Assembly: GCF_037482845.1 (NCBI RefSeq)
Contig: NZ_JBBHJW010000001.1
Coordinates: 558,001 to 622,000, forward strand
Source: Paucibacter_B soli
GTDB lineage: Bacteria; Pseudomonadota; Gammaproteobacteria; Burkholderiales; Burkholderiaceae_C
Reading direction: 5' to 3'
DNA: 64,000 nt
The number at the start of each line of letters is the position of its first letter. The first letter of the stretch is position 1. The notes under the pieces were generated by a model. That model ran no database searches, was not told where the DNA came from, and saw only the letters and a program-made list of their open reading frames with translations. A program made the translations under genes and the position numbers. Positions 55,556-63,908 of this stretch are shown piece by piece.

Positions 55556-56455
55556 TCAGAAGTCGCAGGGGCTGGCCAGCGCGGGCGTTGCAGCGGGCAC
55601 CGTGTCCACCCGCGCCTGGCCGGCCGCGCGATAGGCCGCCACTGCCGCCTCCACCTCGGCCGGGCTCAACAGCTCCTTGCGCGCATGGAACACCCAGTCC
55701 ACGTCCTGCTCGTAGACGCGCGGCTCGGCGCTGCTGGGCAAGAGCCCGCCGGGGGAAAACCAGAGATTGAAGTTGATAGACATCGGCGACACGGGAACGT
55801 TGCGCCCGCCATGCCGGGCGATCTGGCGCCCGTCCAGGAACAGCCGCACCTGGCCGTCGGCCACCTGCATCATCAGCTGATGCCAGCCCTGCAGGCTGCC
55901 GGATTCCTCATGCGCCTGGTTGTAGCTCTTCCAGGGATTGAGCTGCACGGTCTGCCAGGCGATGCCATAGAGCCGCGTCTGCGTGCTGCCCCAGCCGCCA
56001 TTGGGCAGGTATTCCCAGTCCATCTCGCTGAACTCGGGGTCGTGGTCGAAGCGCAGCGGCGTGACCGTGTAGAAGGTCTGGATGATGGGGTCGCCATCGC
56101 TGCCCTGCGTTGGCGCATCGCTGAAGCGCACCCGCGCGGCATAGGTGCCCTCCAGGTATTTGCGCTGGTGGCAGAGCTGGGCCTGGTAGGTGCCCACGCC
56201 GCTGCCATCGGTGCTGGCGCGCAGGCGCAGCAGGCGATTGCCTTGTTGCGCCGGGTCGGCCAGCAGGCGCAGCTGTTGCTCGCTCCAGTTCGCGCCCTCC
56301 ACGCCCGGGTGGCCGGCCTGGGTACGCGGGGTCCAGCCGCCGGCACGCAGTTGCTGCAGATCGGCGTAGCTGAAATCGTCAAAAAAGCGCTCCGCCGCCC
56401 ATGCGGGGGCGGCAGCCAGCGCCAGGCCCGTGACCAGCAGCGAGAGCGTGTACAT
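55556..56455 (-). CDS. Secreted GH16-like glycoside hydrolase (concanavalin-type fold)
   Basis: A 299-residue exported protein with signal peptide MYTLSLLVTGLALAAAPAWA. The DPEFSEMDWEYLPNGGWG segment (about residues 137-154) contains E-x-D-x-E, the catalytic triad arrangement of family 16 hydrolases. FFDDFSYADLQQLRAGGWTP and SLQGWHQLMMQVADGQVRLF with FLDGRQIARH are jelly-roll strand motifs. Family members cut beta-1,3/1,4-glucans, agar or carrageenan, or transglycosylate chitin to glucan; the substrate here is unknown. Its place within a GlcNAc operon suggests an amino-sugar-containing or mixed polymer. It starts 3 bp after the MFS gene. Confidence 0.75.
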   Translation of the reverse strand: MYTLSLLVTGLALAAAPAWAAERFFDDFSYADLQQLRAGGWTPRTQAGHPGVEGANWSEQQLRLLADPAQQGNRLLRLRASTDGSGVGTYQAQLCHQRKYLEGTYAARVRFSDAPTQGSDGDPIIQTFYTVTPLRFDHDPEFSEMDWEYLPNGGWGSTQTRLYGIAWQTVQLNPWKSYNQAHEESGSLQGWHQLMMQVADGQVRLFLDGRQIARHGGRNVPVSPMSINFNLWFSPGGLLPSSAEPRVYEQDVDWVFHARKELLSPAEVEAAVAAYRAAGQARVDTVPAATPALASPCDF

Positions 56456-56458
56456 GGC

Positions 56459-57760
56459 TCAGCTGCTGGTGGCGGGCGTGCCCACGGCGGCCTGGGGCGG
56501 CTCGGCCGCCGCCGGAATCTTCACGAAGAACATCAGCACGAGGGCCGGCAGGCCGCAGGCGATGGTCCAGAGGAAAAAACTCTGGTAACCCAGCGCCAGC
56601 TGGATGTCGCCGCTGATGGTCTTGGAAAAGATGAAGCCCAGCTGCATCACGCCCGAGCCCAGCGCGTAATGCGCGGTCTGGTACCTGCCCGGCGCCACCG
56701 CCTGCATGATGTAGAGAATCATGCCGACGAAGCCGAAGCCATAGCCGAACATCTCCACGCTGATGGCCGCGCCGATATGGAACAGATCGGCGGGCAGGCT
56801 GGCGCTGAGGTAGTAGAACACCGCGTTGGGCACCGCCATCGCCAGGATCAGCACGGGCATGGCGCGCCTGAGGCTCAGCCAGGAGGTGAAATAACCGCCC
56901 AGAATGCTGCCCACCAGAAAGGCCGCCGTGCCCGCCGTGCCATAGATGCCGCCCACCTGCTCGGTGCTGAGCCCCAGCCCGCCATGTTCGCGCGGCTCGA
57001 TCAGGAACAGCGGGCCTATGGTCTGCACCTGCCCCTCGCCGAAGCGGAACAAGACGATGAAGAGGATCGCCAGCCAGATGCCGGGCTTCTTGAGGAAATC
57101 CGCCACCACTTCCCTGAGCGTGGCGAACACGCTGCGCACCGTCAGGTCCGCATGCTCGGTATTGAGCGTGCCCGGCAGCGCGTAGGCGTTGTAGCCTGCC
57201 AGCAAGGCCAGCAAGAGGGCCAGCGCGGCGAAGATGATGGACCAGGCATTGAACACCCCCAGGCTCTTCTCCAGATGCCCGGCCAGCACAAGCAGGCCGC
57301 CCAGGGTGAGGAACTTGGAGGCGTTGAAGAACGCGCCCTGCCAGCCCGCATAGGCCGCCTGCTTCTTGCTGTCCAGGGCCGCCATATACAAGCCATCGCA
57401 GGCGATATCGTGCGTGGCCGAGGCATAGGCCAGCAGAAACAGCACCGCGATGCTGGCCGCGAAGTACATCGGCAGCTGCAGCGCCAGCGCCATCAGGCCC
57501 AGGCCCGCGCTGCCGGTGAACTGCATCGCCACCACGATCAGCTTCTTGCTGCGCGCCAGTTCCAGGAAGGGGCTCCACAGCGGCTTGAAGGCCCAGGCCA
57601 GGCCCAGGAGCCCGGTCCAGCGCGCGATCTGGTCATTGGCCACGCCCATGTTCTTGAACATCAGCCCGGCGATCAACATCACCACGAAGAACTGCATGCC
57701 CTGCACAAAGTACAGGCTGGGGATCCAGCGCATCGGCGATCGGTTGGGGCTGCTGGACAT
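56459..57760 (-). CDS. MFS permease, AmpG/NagP-like
   Basis: A 433-residue inner-membrane protein with about twelve helices. WIPSLYFVQGMQFFVVMLIA, WAFKPLWSPFLELARSKK and ATHDIACDGLYMAALDSKKQ resemble AmpG-type muropeptide permeases, and similar proteins occur in GlcNAc loci. Its likely role is to bring GlcNAc or short chitooligomers/anhydro-muropeptides from periplasm to cytoplasm for NagZ and NagK. It is 31 bp after nagZ. The exact ligand cannot be read from sequence. Confidence 0.85.
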   Translation of the reverse strand: MSSSPNRSPMRWIPSLYFVQGMQFFVVMLIAGLMFKNMGVANDQIARWTGLLGLAWAFKPLWSPFLELARSKKLIVVAMQFTGSAGLGLMALALQLPMYFAASIAVLFLLAYASATHDIACDGLYMAALDSKKQAAYAGWQGAFFNASKFLTLGGLLVLAGHLEKSLGVFNAWSIIFAALALLLALLAGYNAYALPGTLNTEHADLTVRSVFATLREVVADFLKKPGIWLAILFIVLFRFGEGQVQTIGPLFLIEPREHGGLGLSTEQVGGIYGTAGTAAFLVGSILGGYFTSWLSLRRAMPVLILAMAVPNAVFYYLSASLPADLFHIGAAISVEMFGYGFGFVGMILYIMQAVAPGRYQTAHYALGSGVMQLGFIFSKTISGDIQLALGYQSFFLWTIACGLPALVLMFFVKIPAAAEPPQAAVGTPATSS

Positions 57761-57791
57761 GCGGGTCTCCTGGGGAAGCTTTGCTAGACGT

Positions 57792-59270
57792 TCAGTTCAG
57801 TGTCACGGGGGACCGCGCCGTGGACGGGGCCCGGCCTTCCAGCCATTGCTTCAGCCCCTCCAGGGCGCCATCGGCATAACCCCAGGTGATCACGGTCGGT
57901 GCGGGCACATCCAGAGCCTGGAAGGGATTCCAGAGCACCAGGTGCAGATCGGGGCGCCAGGCCTGCGCCTGAGCCTCGTAGCGGGCACGCTGGGTGGAGG
58001 CAACGATGGTCTTGCGGCCGTCCTTGGGCACCTGGGCCCAGTCCAATGCGGCGATGTCCGGCAGCACCAGCACCTCGGCATCGGCAAAGCCATCGAACAA
58101 GGCAGCCACCTGGGCGCCGGTCGGGCCGGCCTCGGAGACGCCATCGGTAGGCACCTGACCCTGCACGTACACGCGCAGCGGTGCCTGCAGCGAGGGTGCC
58201 TCAGCGCCGCGCAAGAGCGTCAGGCCGCGCGCCCAGGCGCGACGCATCAAGGCGTCGTCGTCTGCGCGTGCCGCGGCGTCGTAGGCGGCATGCTGCACCG
58301 GGTAGGCCCGGGCCAGGGCATCCAGACGTGCGCCTGCGCGTTCTCCCTGGGCCAGGGTCAACTCGCCGCTGGCAAAGGCGGCCTCAAGTGCCGCAATGGA
58401 CTGGCCCTGCTCTGCCAGCGAGCCCTGCGCCAGGATCATGTCGGCCCCGGCCTGCAGCGCCAGCACGGCGGCACGCGCATAGCCATACCGTTCGCAGATG
58501 GCCTTCATCATCAGCGCGTCGGTGATCACCACGCCGTCGTAGCCCCATTCCCCGCGCAGGATGCCGCCAAGGACCTTCTTCGAAAGCGTGGCCGGGTGCT
58601 CGGGGTCGATCTGCGGGTAGACGATGTGCGCCGTCATCACGGCGGGCGCGGTATCGCGCAGGGCTTTGAACGGGCGCAACTCCAGCGCGTCGAGTTCGGC
58701 GCGGCTCTTGTCCACCGTGGGCAGGGCCAGGTGCGAGTCCACATGGGTGTCGCCATGGCCTGGGAAATGCTTGACGCAACAGGCCACGCCCTCGCGCAGC
58801 GAGCCGCGCATCCAGGCACCGGCCAGGCGGGTCACATCGTCGGCGTCTTCCGAGAAGCTGCGCTCGGCGATGACCGGATTGGCCGGGTTGTTGTTGATGT
58901 CCAGCACCGGCGCAAAGTTCCAGTTGATGCCGATGCTTCTCAGTCCGCGCGCCACCGCCGCGCCGACGCTTTCGGCCAGGGCCTCATCGTCGGCGGCGCC
59001 CAGCGCCATCGCCGAAGGCGCCTGGGGCAGAAAGGTCGCACGGACGACCGAGCCGCCCTCCTGGTCGAGGCCGATCAGGGCGTCGGGGCCCATCACCTCG
59101 CGCAGATCGCGGGTGAGCTGCTGCACCTCGGCCTCGCTGCCCAGGTTCTTGCGGAACAGGCAGACGGCGCGGATCTGGTGCTGGCGCAAAAAGGCGGCGG
59201 TCTCGGCATCCAGGCGCTTGCCCTGGATATCCACCATCACCAAATGGCCGGGATGAAATGCCTTGGACAT
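57792..59270 (-). CDS. nagZ: Beta-N-acetylhexosaminidase, GH3 (NagZ-like)
   Basis: A 492-residue glycosidase releasing terminal GlcNAc. The N-terminal GH3 domain has LIGLDQEGGSVVRATFLPQ, the signature CCVKHFPGHGDTHVDSHLAL (with the His of the acid/base dyad) and VVITDALMMKAI, whose Asp is the nucleophile. A C-terminal domain of about 150 residues (TLLRGAEAPSLQAPLRVYVQ...) makes it longer than the single-domain NagZ of E. coli (341 aa). No signal peptide, so it acts in the cytoplasm. ATG 59270 was chosen; a TTG at 59291 that would overlap the preceding stop is possible. Confidence 0.93.
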   Translation of the reverse strand: MSKAFHPGHLVMVDIQGKRLDAETAAFLRQHQIRAVCLFRKNLGSEAEVQQLTRDLREVMGPDALIGLDQEGGSVVRATFLPQAPSAMALGAADDEALAESVGAAVARGLRSIGINWNFAPVLDINNNPANPVIAERSFSEDADDVTRLAGAWMRGSLREGVACCVKHFPGHGDTHVDSHLALPTVDKSRAELDALELRPFKALRDTAPAVMTAHIVYPQIDPEHPATLSKKVLGGILRGEWGYDGVVITDALMMKAICERYGYARAAVLALQAGADMILAQGSLAEQGQSIAALEAAFASGELTLAQGERAGARLDALARAYPVQHAAYDAAARADDDALMRRAWARGLTLLRGAEAPSLQAPLRVYVQGQVPTDGVSEAGPTGAQVAALFDGFADAEVLVLPDIAALDWAQVPKDGRKTIVASTQRARYEAQAQAWRPDLHLVLWNPFQALDVPAPTVITWGYADGALEGLKQWLEGRAPSTARSPVTLN

Positions 59271-59287
59271 GGCGCTGTGAACCTCGG

Positions 59288-60298
59288 TCAATGCGTCTTG
59301 GTAACTTTGGCCAGATGGCGCGGCTGGTCAGGATTCAGCCCGCGTGCGCGCGCCAGCGCCTCCACCATGGGGTAGAAGCTCTGCACCGCGGCGATCGCGT
59401 CCAGATCCTCGTTGCCGGTGCAGGCCAGCGGCAGCTCGGCACCCGGCGTTCCCTCGGGCGCAGCCAGCAGCACGCGTGCGCCACGGCCGCGCATTTCCTC
59501 GGCCAGGCTCAGTAGGCCGGCCTGGGCCGGGCCGCGTGGCGCGAACACCAGGAGCGGATAGCCCTCGTCCACCAGCGCCATGGGGCCATGCTTGACCTCG
59601 GCGCCCGAGAAGGCCTCGGCCTGGATGCCGCAGGTTTCCTTGAACTTGAGTGCGGCTTCCATGGCCACCGCCAGGCTGGTGCCGCGGCCGATCACGAACA
59701 GGCGGTCGGCATCCTTGAGCGCGTCCACCGCCACATCCCAGCGCTTGGACGCTGCCTGCTCCAAGGCCTGCGGCAGTTGCTGCAGCGCGGCCTGCAGGTC
59801 TTCATCTTCGCTCCAGGCGGCCACCACGCGGGCGCCGGCCACCAACTGGGCGATATAGCTCTTGGTGGCGGCCACGCTCTGCTCCACGCCGGCGTGCAGC
59901 GGGAACACATGCTCGGCGGCCTCGGCCAGCGGCGAGCCCTCGGCATTCACGAACGCGACAGTGCGGGCGCCGCCGGCGCGGAAGAACTTGGTCGGCGCCA
60001 CCAGGTCGGGGCTCTGGCCCGATTGCGAGAAGGCCAGCGAGACCAGGCCTTCGCAGGCTATTCTGCTTTGGTACAGCGTCACCAGCGACATCGGCAGCGA
60101 GGTCACCAGGCGGCCCAGACGCGCCATCATCAGATAGGCCATGTAGTGCGCCGCATGGTCCGAGCTGCCGCGCGCCACCGTCAGCAGCGAGGTCGGCGGC
60201 TGCTCGCGCAGCGACTTGCCAAGGGCGGCATAAGCATTTTGATCAGCGGCCAGTTGGCGCGCCACCACGGTCGGAGCGCTCAGGCACTCCTCATACAT
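59288..60298 (-). CDS. nagB: Glucosamine-6-phosphate deaminase, SIS-domain type (NagB-II)
   Basis: A 336-residue cytosolic enzyme converting glucosamine-6-phosphate to fructose-6-phosphate and ammonia, the alternative (non-NagB-I) form. Two SIS domains are clear: TVARGSSDHAAHYMAYLMM with LAFSQSGQSPDL, and VIGRGTSLAVAMEAALKFKE with AFSGAEVKHGPMAL. It lacks the glutaminase domain of GlmS. The ATG at 60298 overlaps the nagA stop by 8 bp, so the two are translationally linked. It might also be annotated as a GlmS-like isomerase, but operon context favours the deaminase. Confidence 0.93.
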   Translation of the reverse strand: MYEECLSAPTVVARQLAADQNAYAALGKSLREQPPTSLLTVARGSSDHAAHYMAYLMMARLGRLVTSLPMSLVTLYQSRIACEGLVSLAFSQSGQSPDLVAPTKFFRAGGARTVAFVNAEGSPLAEAAEHVFPLHAGVEQSVAATKSYIAQLVAGARVVAAWSEDEDLQAALQQLPQALEQAASKRWDVAVDALKDADRLFVIGRGTSLAVAMEAALKFKETCGIQAEAFSGAEVKHGPMALVDEGYPLLVFAPRGPAQAGLLSLAEEMRGRGARVLLAAPEGTPGAELPLACTGNEDLDAIAAVQSFYPMVEALARARGLNPDQPRHLAKVTKTH

Positions 60299-61418
60299 TC
60301 GCGAGGTCAATCTCTTCCCCTTCAACGACCACGCGTTGCAACTGCAAGTCACGGTCCATCACCACCAGATCCGCCCAGGCGCCCACGGCCAGCTGGCCAC
60401 GCTCGCTCAAGCCCATGTATTCGGCCGCATAGCTCGAGACGCGCCGCGACGCGTCCGCAAGCTCCAGCCCCAGCTCCACCAGATTGCGCAGCGCCTGATC
60501 CATCGTCAGCGTGCTGCCGGCCAGGGTGCCGTCGGGCAGGCGCACGCCGCCCATGCACTTGGTGACGGTGTGGCGGCCCAGCTGGTAATCGCCGTCGGGC
60601 ATGCCGGCGGCGGCGGTCGAATCGGTGACGCAGAACATGCAGGGGATGGCGCGCAGCGCCACTTTCACGGCGCCCTCATGCACATGCAGCAGGTCCGGGA
60701 TGATCTCGGCATAGCGCGCATGCGCCAGCGCCGCGCCCACCATGCCGGGCTCGCGGTGGTGCAGGCCGGTCATCGCATTGAAGAGATGGGTAAAGCCGCC
60801 AGCACCGCGCTCGAGCGCGGCCACGCCGTCTTCGTAGGTGCCCAGGGTGTGGCCGATCTGTACCTGGAAGCCGGCCGCGCGCAGCGCCGTGATCAGTTCC
60901 AGATTGCCGGGCAGCTCGGGCGCCAGCGTAATCAGCTTGATAGGCGCCAGCGCGTTCAGCGCCTGGATTTCCTCGATGCTGGCGGGCTTGGCAAAGTCGG
61001 GCTGGGCGCCCAGCTTGCCGGGGTTGATGTAAGGGCCCTCGAGGTGCACGCCGAGGATGCGCGCGCCCTGCGAGACGCGGCCATGGCAGGCCGGGCCGAG
61101 CGCGGCCAGCGCGCTGCGGATCTCGTCCAGCGGCGCCGTCATGGTGGTGGCCAGCAAGGCCGTGGTGCCATGGCGCACATGCAGACGCGCAATCTGCGCG
61201 GCGGCATCGCCGCCTTCCATGGTGTCGCGCCCGCCGCCGCCATGCACGTGAATGTCGATGAAGCCGGGCAGCAGCAGCGGCAAGTCCTGCTTGCCGTTGC
61301 GCACCTCGGACTCGCTGACCGCCTCGCCCGTGATGCGCGTGATGCGCCCATCGGTCTGCTCCAGCGCGCCACGGACGAAGCCCTGCGGCGTCAGAACAAA
61401 CCCTTCAACCTTGCTCAT
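60291..61418 (-). CDS. nagA: N-acetylglucosamine-6-phosphate deacetylase
   Basis: A 375-residue amidohydrolase removing acetate from GlcNAc-6-P. GFIDIHVHGGGGRDTMEGG has the first metal site, VHLEGPYINP the metal-binding Glu, VQIGHT and THLFNAMTGLHHREPG the metal and substrate histidines, and VTDSTAAAGMPDGDY the catalytic Asp. Overlaps nagR by 4 bp upstream and nagB downstream. Length is normal. Confidence 0.96.
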   Translation of the reverse strand: MSKVEGFVLTPQGFVRGALEQTDGRITRITGEAVSESEVRNGKQDLPLLLPGFIDIHVHGGGGRDTMEGGDAAAQIARLHVRHGTTALLATTMTAPLDEIRSALAALGPACHGRVSQGARILGVHLEGPYINPGKLGAQPDFAKPASIEEIQALNALAPIKLITLAPELPGNLELITALRAAGFQVQIGHTLGTYEDGVAALERGAGGFTHLFNAMTGLHHREPGMVGAALAHARYAEIIPDLLHVHEGAVKVALRAIPCMFCVTDSTAAAGMPDGDYQLGRHTVTKCMGGVRLPDGTLAGSTLTMDQALRNLVELGLELADASRRVSSYAAEYMGLSERGQLAVGAWADLVVMDRDLQLQRVVVEGEEIDLANV

Positions 61419-62161
61419 CCCTCACGCCTCATCTCCGCCACGAAATCGTAGTAATCGCTGCGGCAATACGAATGGGTCAGCTCCACCGCCTGACCCGACT
61501 CCAGATAGCCCACCCGCGTGATGAACAAGACCGCCTGGCCGACCGGAATTTCCAGCAGGCCGGCCAGTTTCGTGTCCGCATTGATGGCACGTATATGTTG
61601 CAGCGCGCGCGCCGGTGCGCCCGCGCCCTGCGAGAGATGCTCGTAGAGCGAGCTGTCCACCGCCTCGGGGTCGGGCAGCACCGCCTCCGGCAGGACGCTG
61701 ACTTCATAGGCCATGACGACGCGATCGGCCAGGCGCAGGCGCTCCAGGCGCGCCACGCGCTGCCCCGTCACCAGGCCCAGCGAGAGCTGCTCGTCGGGTG
61801 CGGCCATCGCAAAGCCGCGCAGCAGCCAGCGCGAGCTGGGCTGGAAGCCGCGCTGGTGCAGCTCCTCCGAGAAGCTGGTGAGGCGCGAGAGCGGCTGCTC
61901 CAGCTTGGGCGCGATGTAGTTGCCGCTGCCGCGCTTGCGGATGATCAGCCCCTGCTCCACCAGGCGGTCAATCGCCTTGCGGGCGGTCACGCGCGAAAGG
62001 TCCAGCGCCTCGGACAGCACGCGCTCGGAGGGTAGGGCCTCGTCGGCCTGGTATTGGCCCTCGCGGATCGCCTGGGCCAGCTTGTGCGCCAGCTGCATAT
62101 ACAGCGGCGACGCCGCCTCGGCGTCAGGTTTGAATTGGAACGGCAGTTTGGCAATCGACAT
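61415..62161 (-). CDS. nagR: GntR/UTRA-family transcriptional regulator (NagR/NagQ)
   Basis: A 248-residue repressor. The winged helix reads LPSERVLSEALDLSRVTARK, AIDRLVEQGLIIRKRGSGNY; the C-terminal UTRA domain (from about residue 90) binds sugar phosphates such as GlcN-6-P or GlcNAc-6-P in relatives (YvoA/NagR, DasR). The ATGA overlap with the nagK stop shows coupled translation. It most likely controls this operon and the receptor gene through the TTGGTA-containing motif. Confidence 0.9.
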   Translation of the reverse strand: MSIAKLPFQFKPDAEAASPLYMQLAHKLAQAIREGQYQADEALPSERVLSEALDLSRVTARKAIDRLVEQGLIIRKRGSGNYIAPKLEQPLSRLTSFSEELHQRGFQPSSRWLLRGFAMAAPDEQLSLGLVTGQRVARLERLRLADRVVMAYEVSVLPEAVLPDPEAVDSSLYEHLSQGAGAPARALQHIRAINADTKLAGLLEIPVGQAVLFITRVGYLESGQAVELTHSYCRSDYYDFVAEMRREG

Positions 62162-63105
62162 CACACACCCGGTTCTGAGTTGAGTGCACTGCGTACCAGC
62201 AGCAGTGCGCCGTCGGCCGAGTCGCCTAGCGGCTCGACACAACGGGCACGCATATTGCCTGAGAATTTTTCGCGCAAGCGCAGCGCAATGCTGCCGCACA
62301 AGGCCAGGGGTAGCTGCTCGCTGGGGTCAAGCGCGCGCGCCAGGTTTTCCAGCTCGGCCACCGCCTCGGCCAGGAAGGCCCGGGCCACGTCGTCGTCGGC
62401 CGCGGCCTCGAACACCAGCGGCGCGAGCCTGGCATAGCCATGCTGGCCGGCCTTGGCGCACCAGGCCAGGATGGTGTTGCGGTCTTGCCCCGCCACCGCC
62501 CAGACCGCGCGCGCCAGCGCGCCGGGCGCGGCGCGGCCATCCAGCGCCTGCTGGGCGTGACGCATGGCCTTCAGCCCCAACCAGGCACCGCTGCCCTCGT
62601 CGCCGGTGATCCAGCCCCAGCCACTCACATAGGCACGCGAGCCGTCGGCGCACAGGGCCTCGCCCACCGCGCCGGTGCCGGAGGCGATCACGGCGCCGGG
62701 CCGGCCGCCATGCGCGCCCAGCACGGTGGTGTAGCCATCGTTGTCCAGGGTCACCAGGGCATAGCCGGGCTGACGGGCATGAAACTCTGCCACGGCCTCG
62801 ACCAGATTGGCGCCCGAGATGCCCAGGCCGATCGCCACCTCGCCCAGATCCAGCGGCGCCAGGCCGGCCTGCTCGGCCGCCGCGGCGACGGCTTGCTGGA
62901 TGTGGCGCCAGGCCTGCTCGGCGCCCTGCCCGAGTGCCGACGGGCCGGCTTCGCCCTGACCCAGGGTGCGGCAAGCCAGATCGCTCAAACGCACCCGCGT
63001 GCCGGTGCCGCCGCCATCCACGCCGACGAGATAGCGCACCTTGTTCAGGGGCGCCTTGGCGGTGGACAGCTTGGCCGCTGTGGCCTCGGAGTTGGGGCGA
63101 TTCAT
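62161..63105 (-). CDS. nagK: N-acetylglucosamine kinase, BadF/BadG-type
   Basis: A 314-residue kinase making GlcNAc-6-P in the cytoplasm. YLVGVDGGGTGTRVRL is the phosphate-1 loop of the ASKHA fold; GLGISGANL and VIASGTGAVGEAL are further nucleotide-site motifs; SGWGWITGDEGSGAWLG is typical of this kinase group. First gene of the nag operon. The ATG at 63105 has no ribosome-binding site and nearly touches the promoter -10 element; a GTG at 63039, just before the conserved VRYLVGVDGGG, is an alternative start. Confidence 0.88.
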   Translation of the reverse strand: MNRPNSEATAAKLSTAKAPLNKVRYLVGVDGGGTGTRVRLSDLACRTLGQGEAGPSALGQGAEQAWRHIQQAVAAAAEQAGLAPLDLGEVAIGLGISGANLVEAVAEFHARQPGYALVTLDNDGYTTVLGAHGGRPGAVIASGTGAVGEALCADGSRAYVSGWGWITGDEGSGAWLGLKAMRHAQQALDGRAAPGALARAVWAVAGQDRNTILAWCAKAGQHGYARLAPLVFEAAADDDVARAFLAEAVAELENLARALDPSEQLPLALCGSIALRLREKFSGNMRARCVEPLGDSADGALLLVRSALNSEPGV

Positions 63106-63108
63106 GTT

Positions 63109-63127
63109 AATACCAGTTTAGTACCAA
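63109..63127 (-). promoter_or_regulatory. Candidate NagR operator in front of nagK
   Basis: The minus strand reads TTGGTACTAAACTGGTATT, matching the receptor-side site at 16 of 19 positions. It overlaps the -10 box of the nagK promoter, a position suited to repression. A weaker copy (14 of 19 to the joint pattern) lies in the opposite orientation at 63145-63163, next to the -35. Confidence 0.68.
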
Positions 63128-63144
63128 AGACGACAAAGCGTCAA
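63115..63144 (-). promoter_or_regulatory. Probable nag-operon promoter
   Basis: TTGACG (-35, five of six) and TAAACT (-10, four of six) are 18 bp apart. Transcription would start two or three bases before the annotated nagK ATG, implying an almost leaderless message or a later start codon. Confidence 0.55.
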
Positions 63145-63200
63145 TTGGTACGCCACTGGACTTAACCTATCGCAAACCCTCCCCCGCCCAGGCCGGCAAG

Positions 63201-63908
63201 CTACCAAGTGATGGGCCTGCCTCTTGCCGCCAGCCAGGCGGCCGCCTCGGAAAAATGCCCGCAACCGATGAAGGGTGCAGGCGGGCGCGTGGCCGACAGC
63301 GGCGAGGGATGGTTGGCCATGAAGACCAGTTGCGTCGGGCCGGCCGCGGCAATCAAGGGCGCCTTGGCCTGGGCATGGGCGCCCCAGAGCATGAAGACCT
63401 TGGGCATGGGGTCGGCGGCGGCGGCGCGTATCAGCGCGTCGGTCAGCGCCTCCCAGCCGCCCGCCTTGCCGCCGATCTTGGCATGGCTGGCGGGCGCGCC
63501 GTCTTCCACCGTCAGGCAGGTATTGAGCAAGAGCACGCCCTGCGCGGCCCAGGGGCCGAGATGTGGGCTCATGGGCGGCGGTTGCCCCAGGTCGCGCTGC
63601 AGCTCCTTGAAGATATTGCGCAGGCTGGGCGGCAGCTTGTTGCCATCGGGCACCGAGAAGGCCAGGCCCTCGGCCTGACCGGGGCCGTGATAGGGGTCCT
63701 GGCCGAGGATCACCACGCGCACCTGGGCCAGCGGCGTGAGGCGTAGCGCGCGCAGCGGATCGGGCGGGTAGATGGCGGCGCCGGCCGCCTCGCGCGCCTG
63801 CAGATGCGCCAGCACATCGCGGCCGGCGGGGCTGGCGAGCCAGCTATCCAGCGGCGCCTGCCAGCCAGCGTCGAGACTGGCGCCGCGGATTGCGTCGACC
63901 AGCGACAT
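63201..63908 (-). CDS. ung: Uracil-DNA glycosylase, family 1
   Basis: A 235-residue base-excision repair enzyme that removes uracil from DNA. VVILGQDPYHGPGQAEGLAF holds the catalytic Asp and water-activating loop; LPPSLRNIFKEL is the Pro-rich loop; LVFMANHPSPLSA carries the catalytic His and minor-groove loop. ATG 63908 shares one base with the trpC stop (TGATG), so ung is probably read from the trp message. No terminator is seen between ung and the nagK promoter region. Confidence 0.95.
   Translation of the reverse strand: MSLVDAIRGASLDAGWQAPLDSWLASPAGRDVLAHLQAREAAGAAIYPPDPLRALRLTPLAQVRVVILGQDPYHGPGQAEGLAFSVPDGNKLPPSLRNIFKELQRDLGQPPPMSPHLGPWAAQGVLLLNTCLTVEDGAPASHAKIGGKAGGWEALTDALIRAAAADPMPKVFMLWGAHAQAKAPLIAAAGPTQLVFMANHPSPLSATRPPAPFIGCGHFSEAAAWLAARGRPITW

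Noticed and set aside
57450..59375. 641-codon plus-strand frame opposite nagZ
   Set aside because: Shadow of the GH3 gene, whose active-site motifs are all present on the minus strand.
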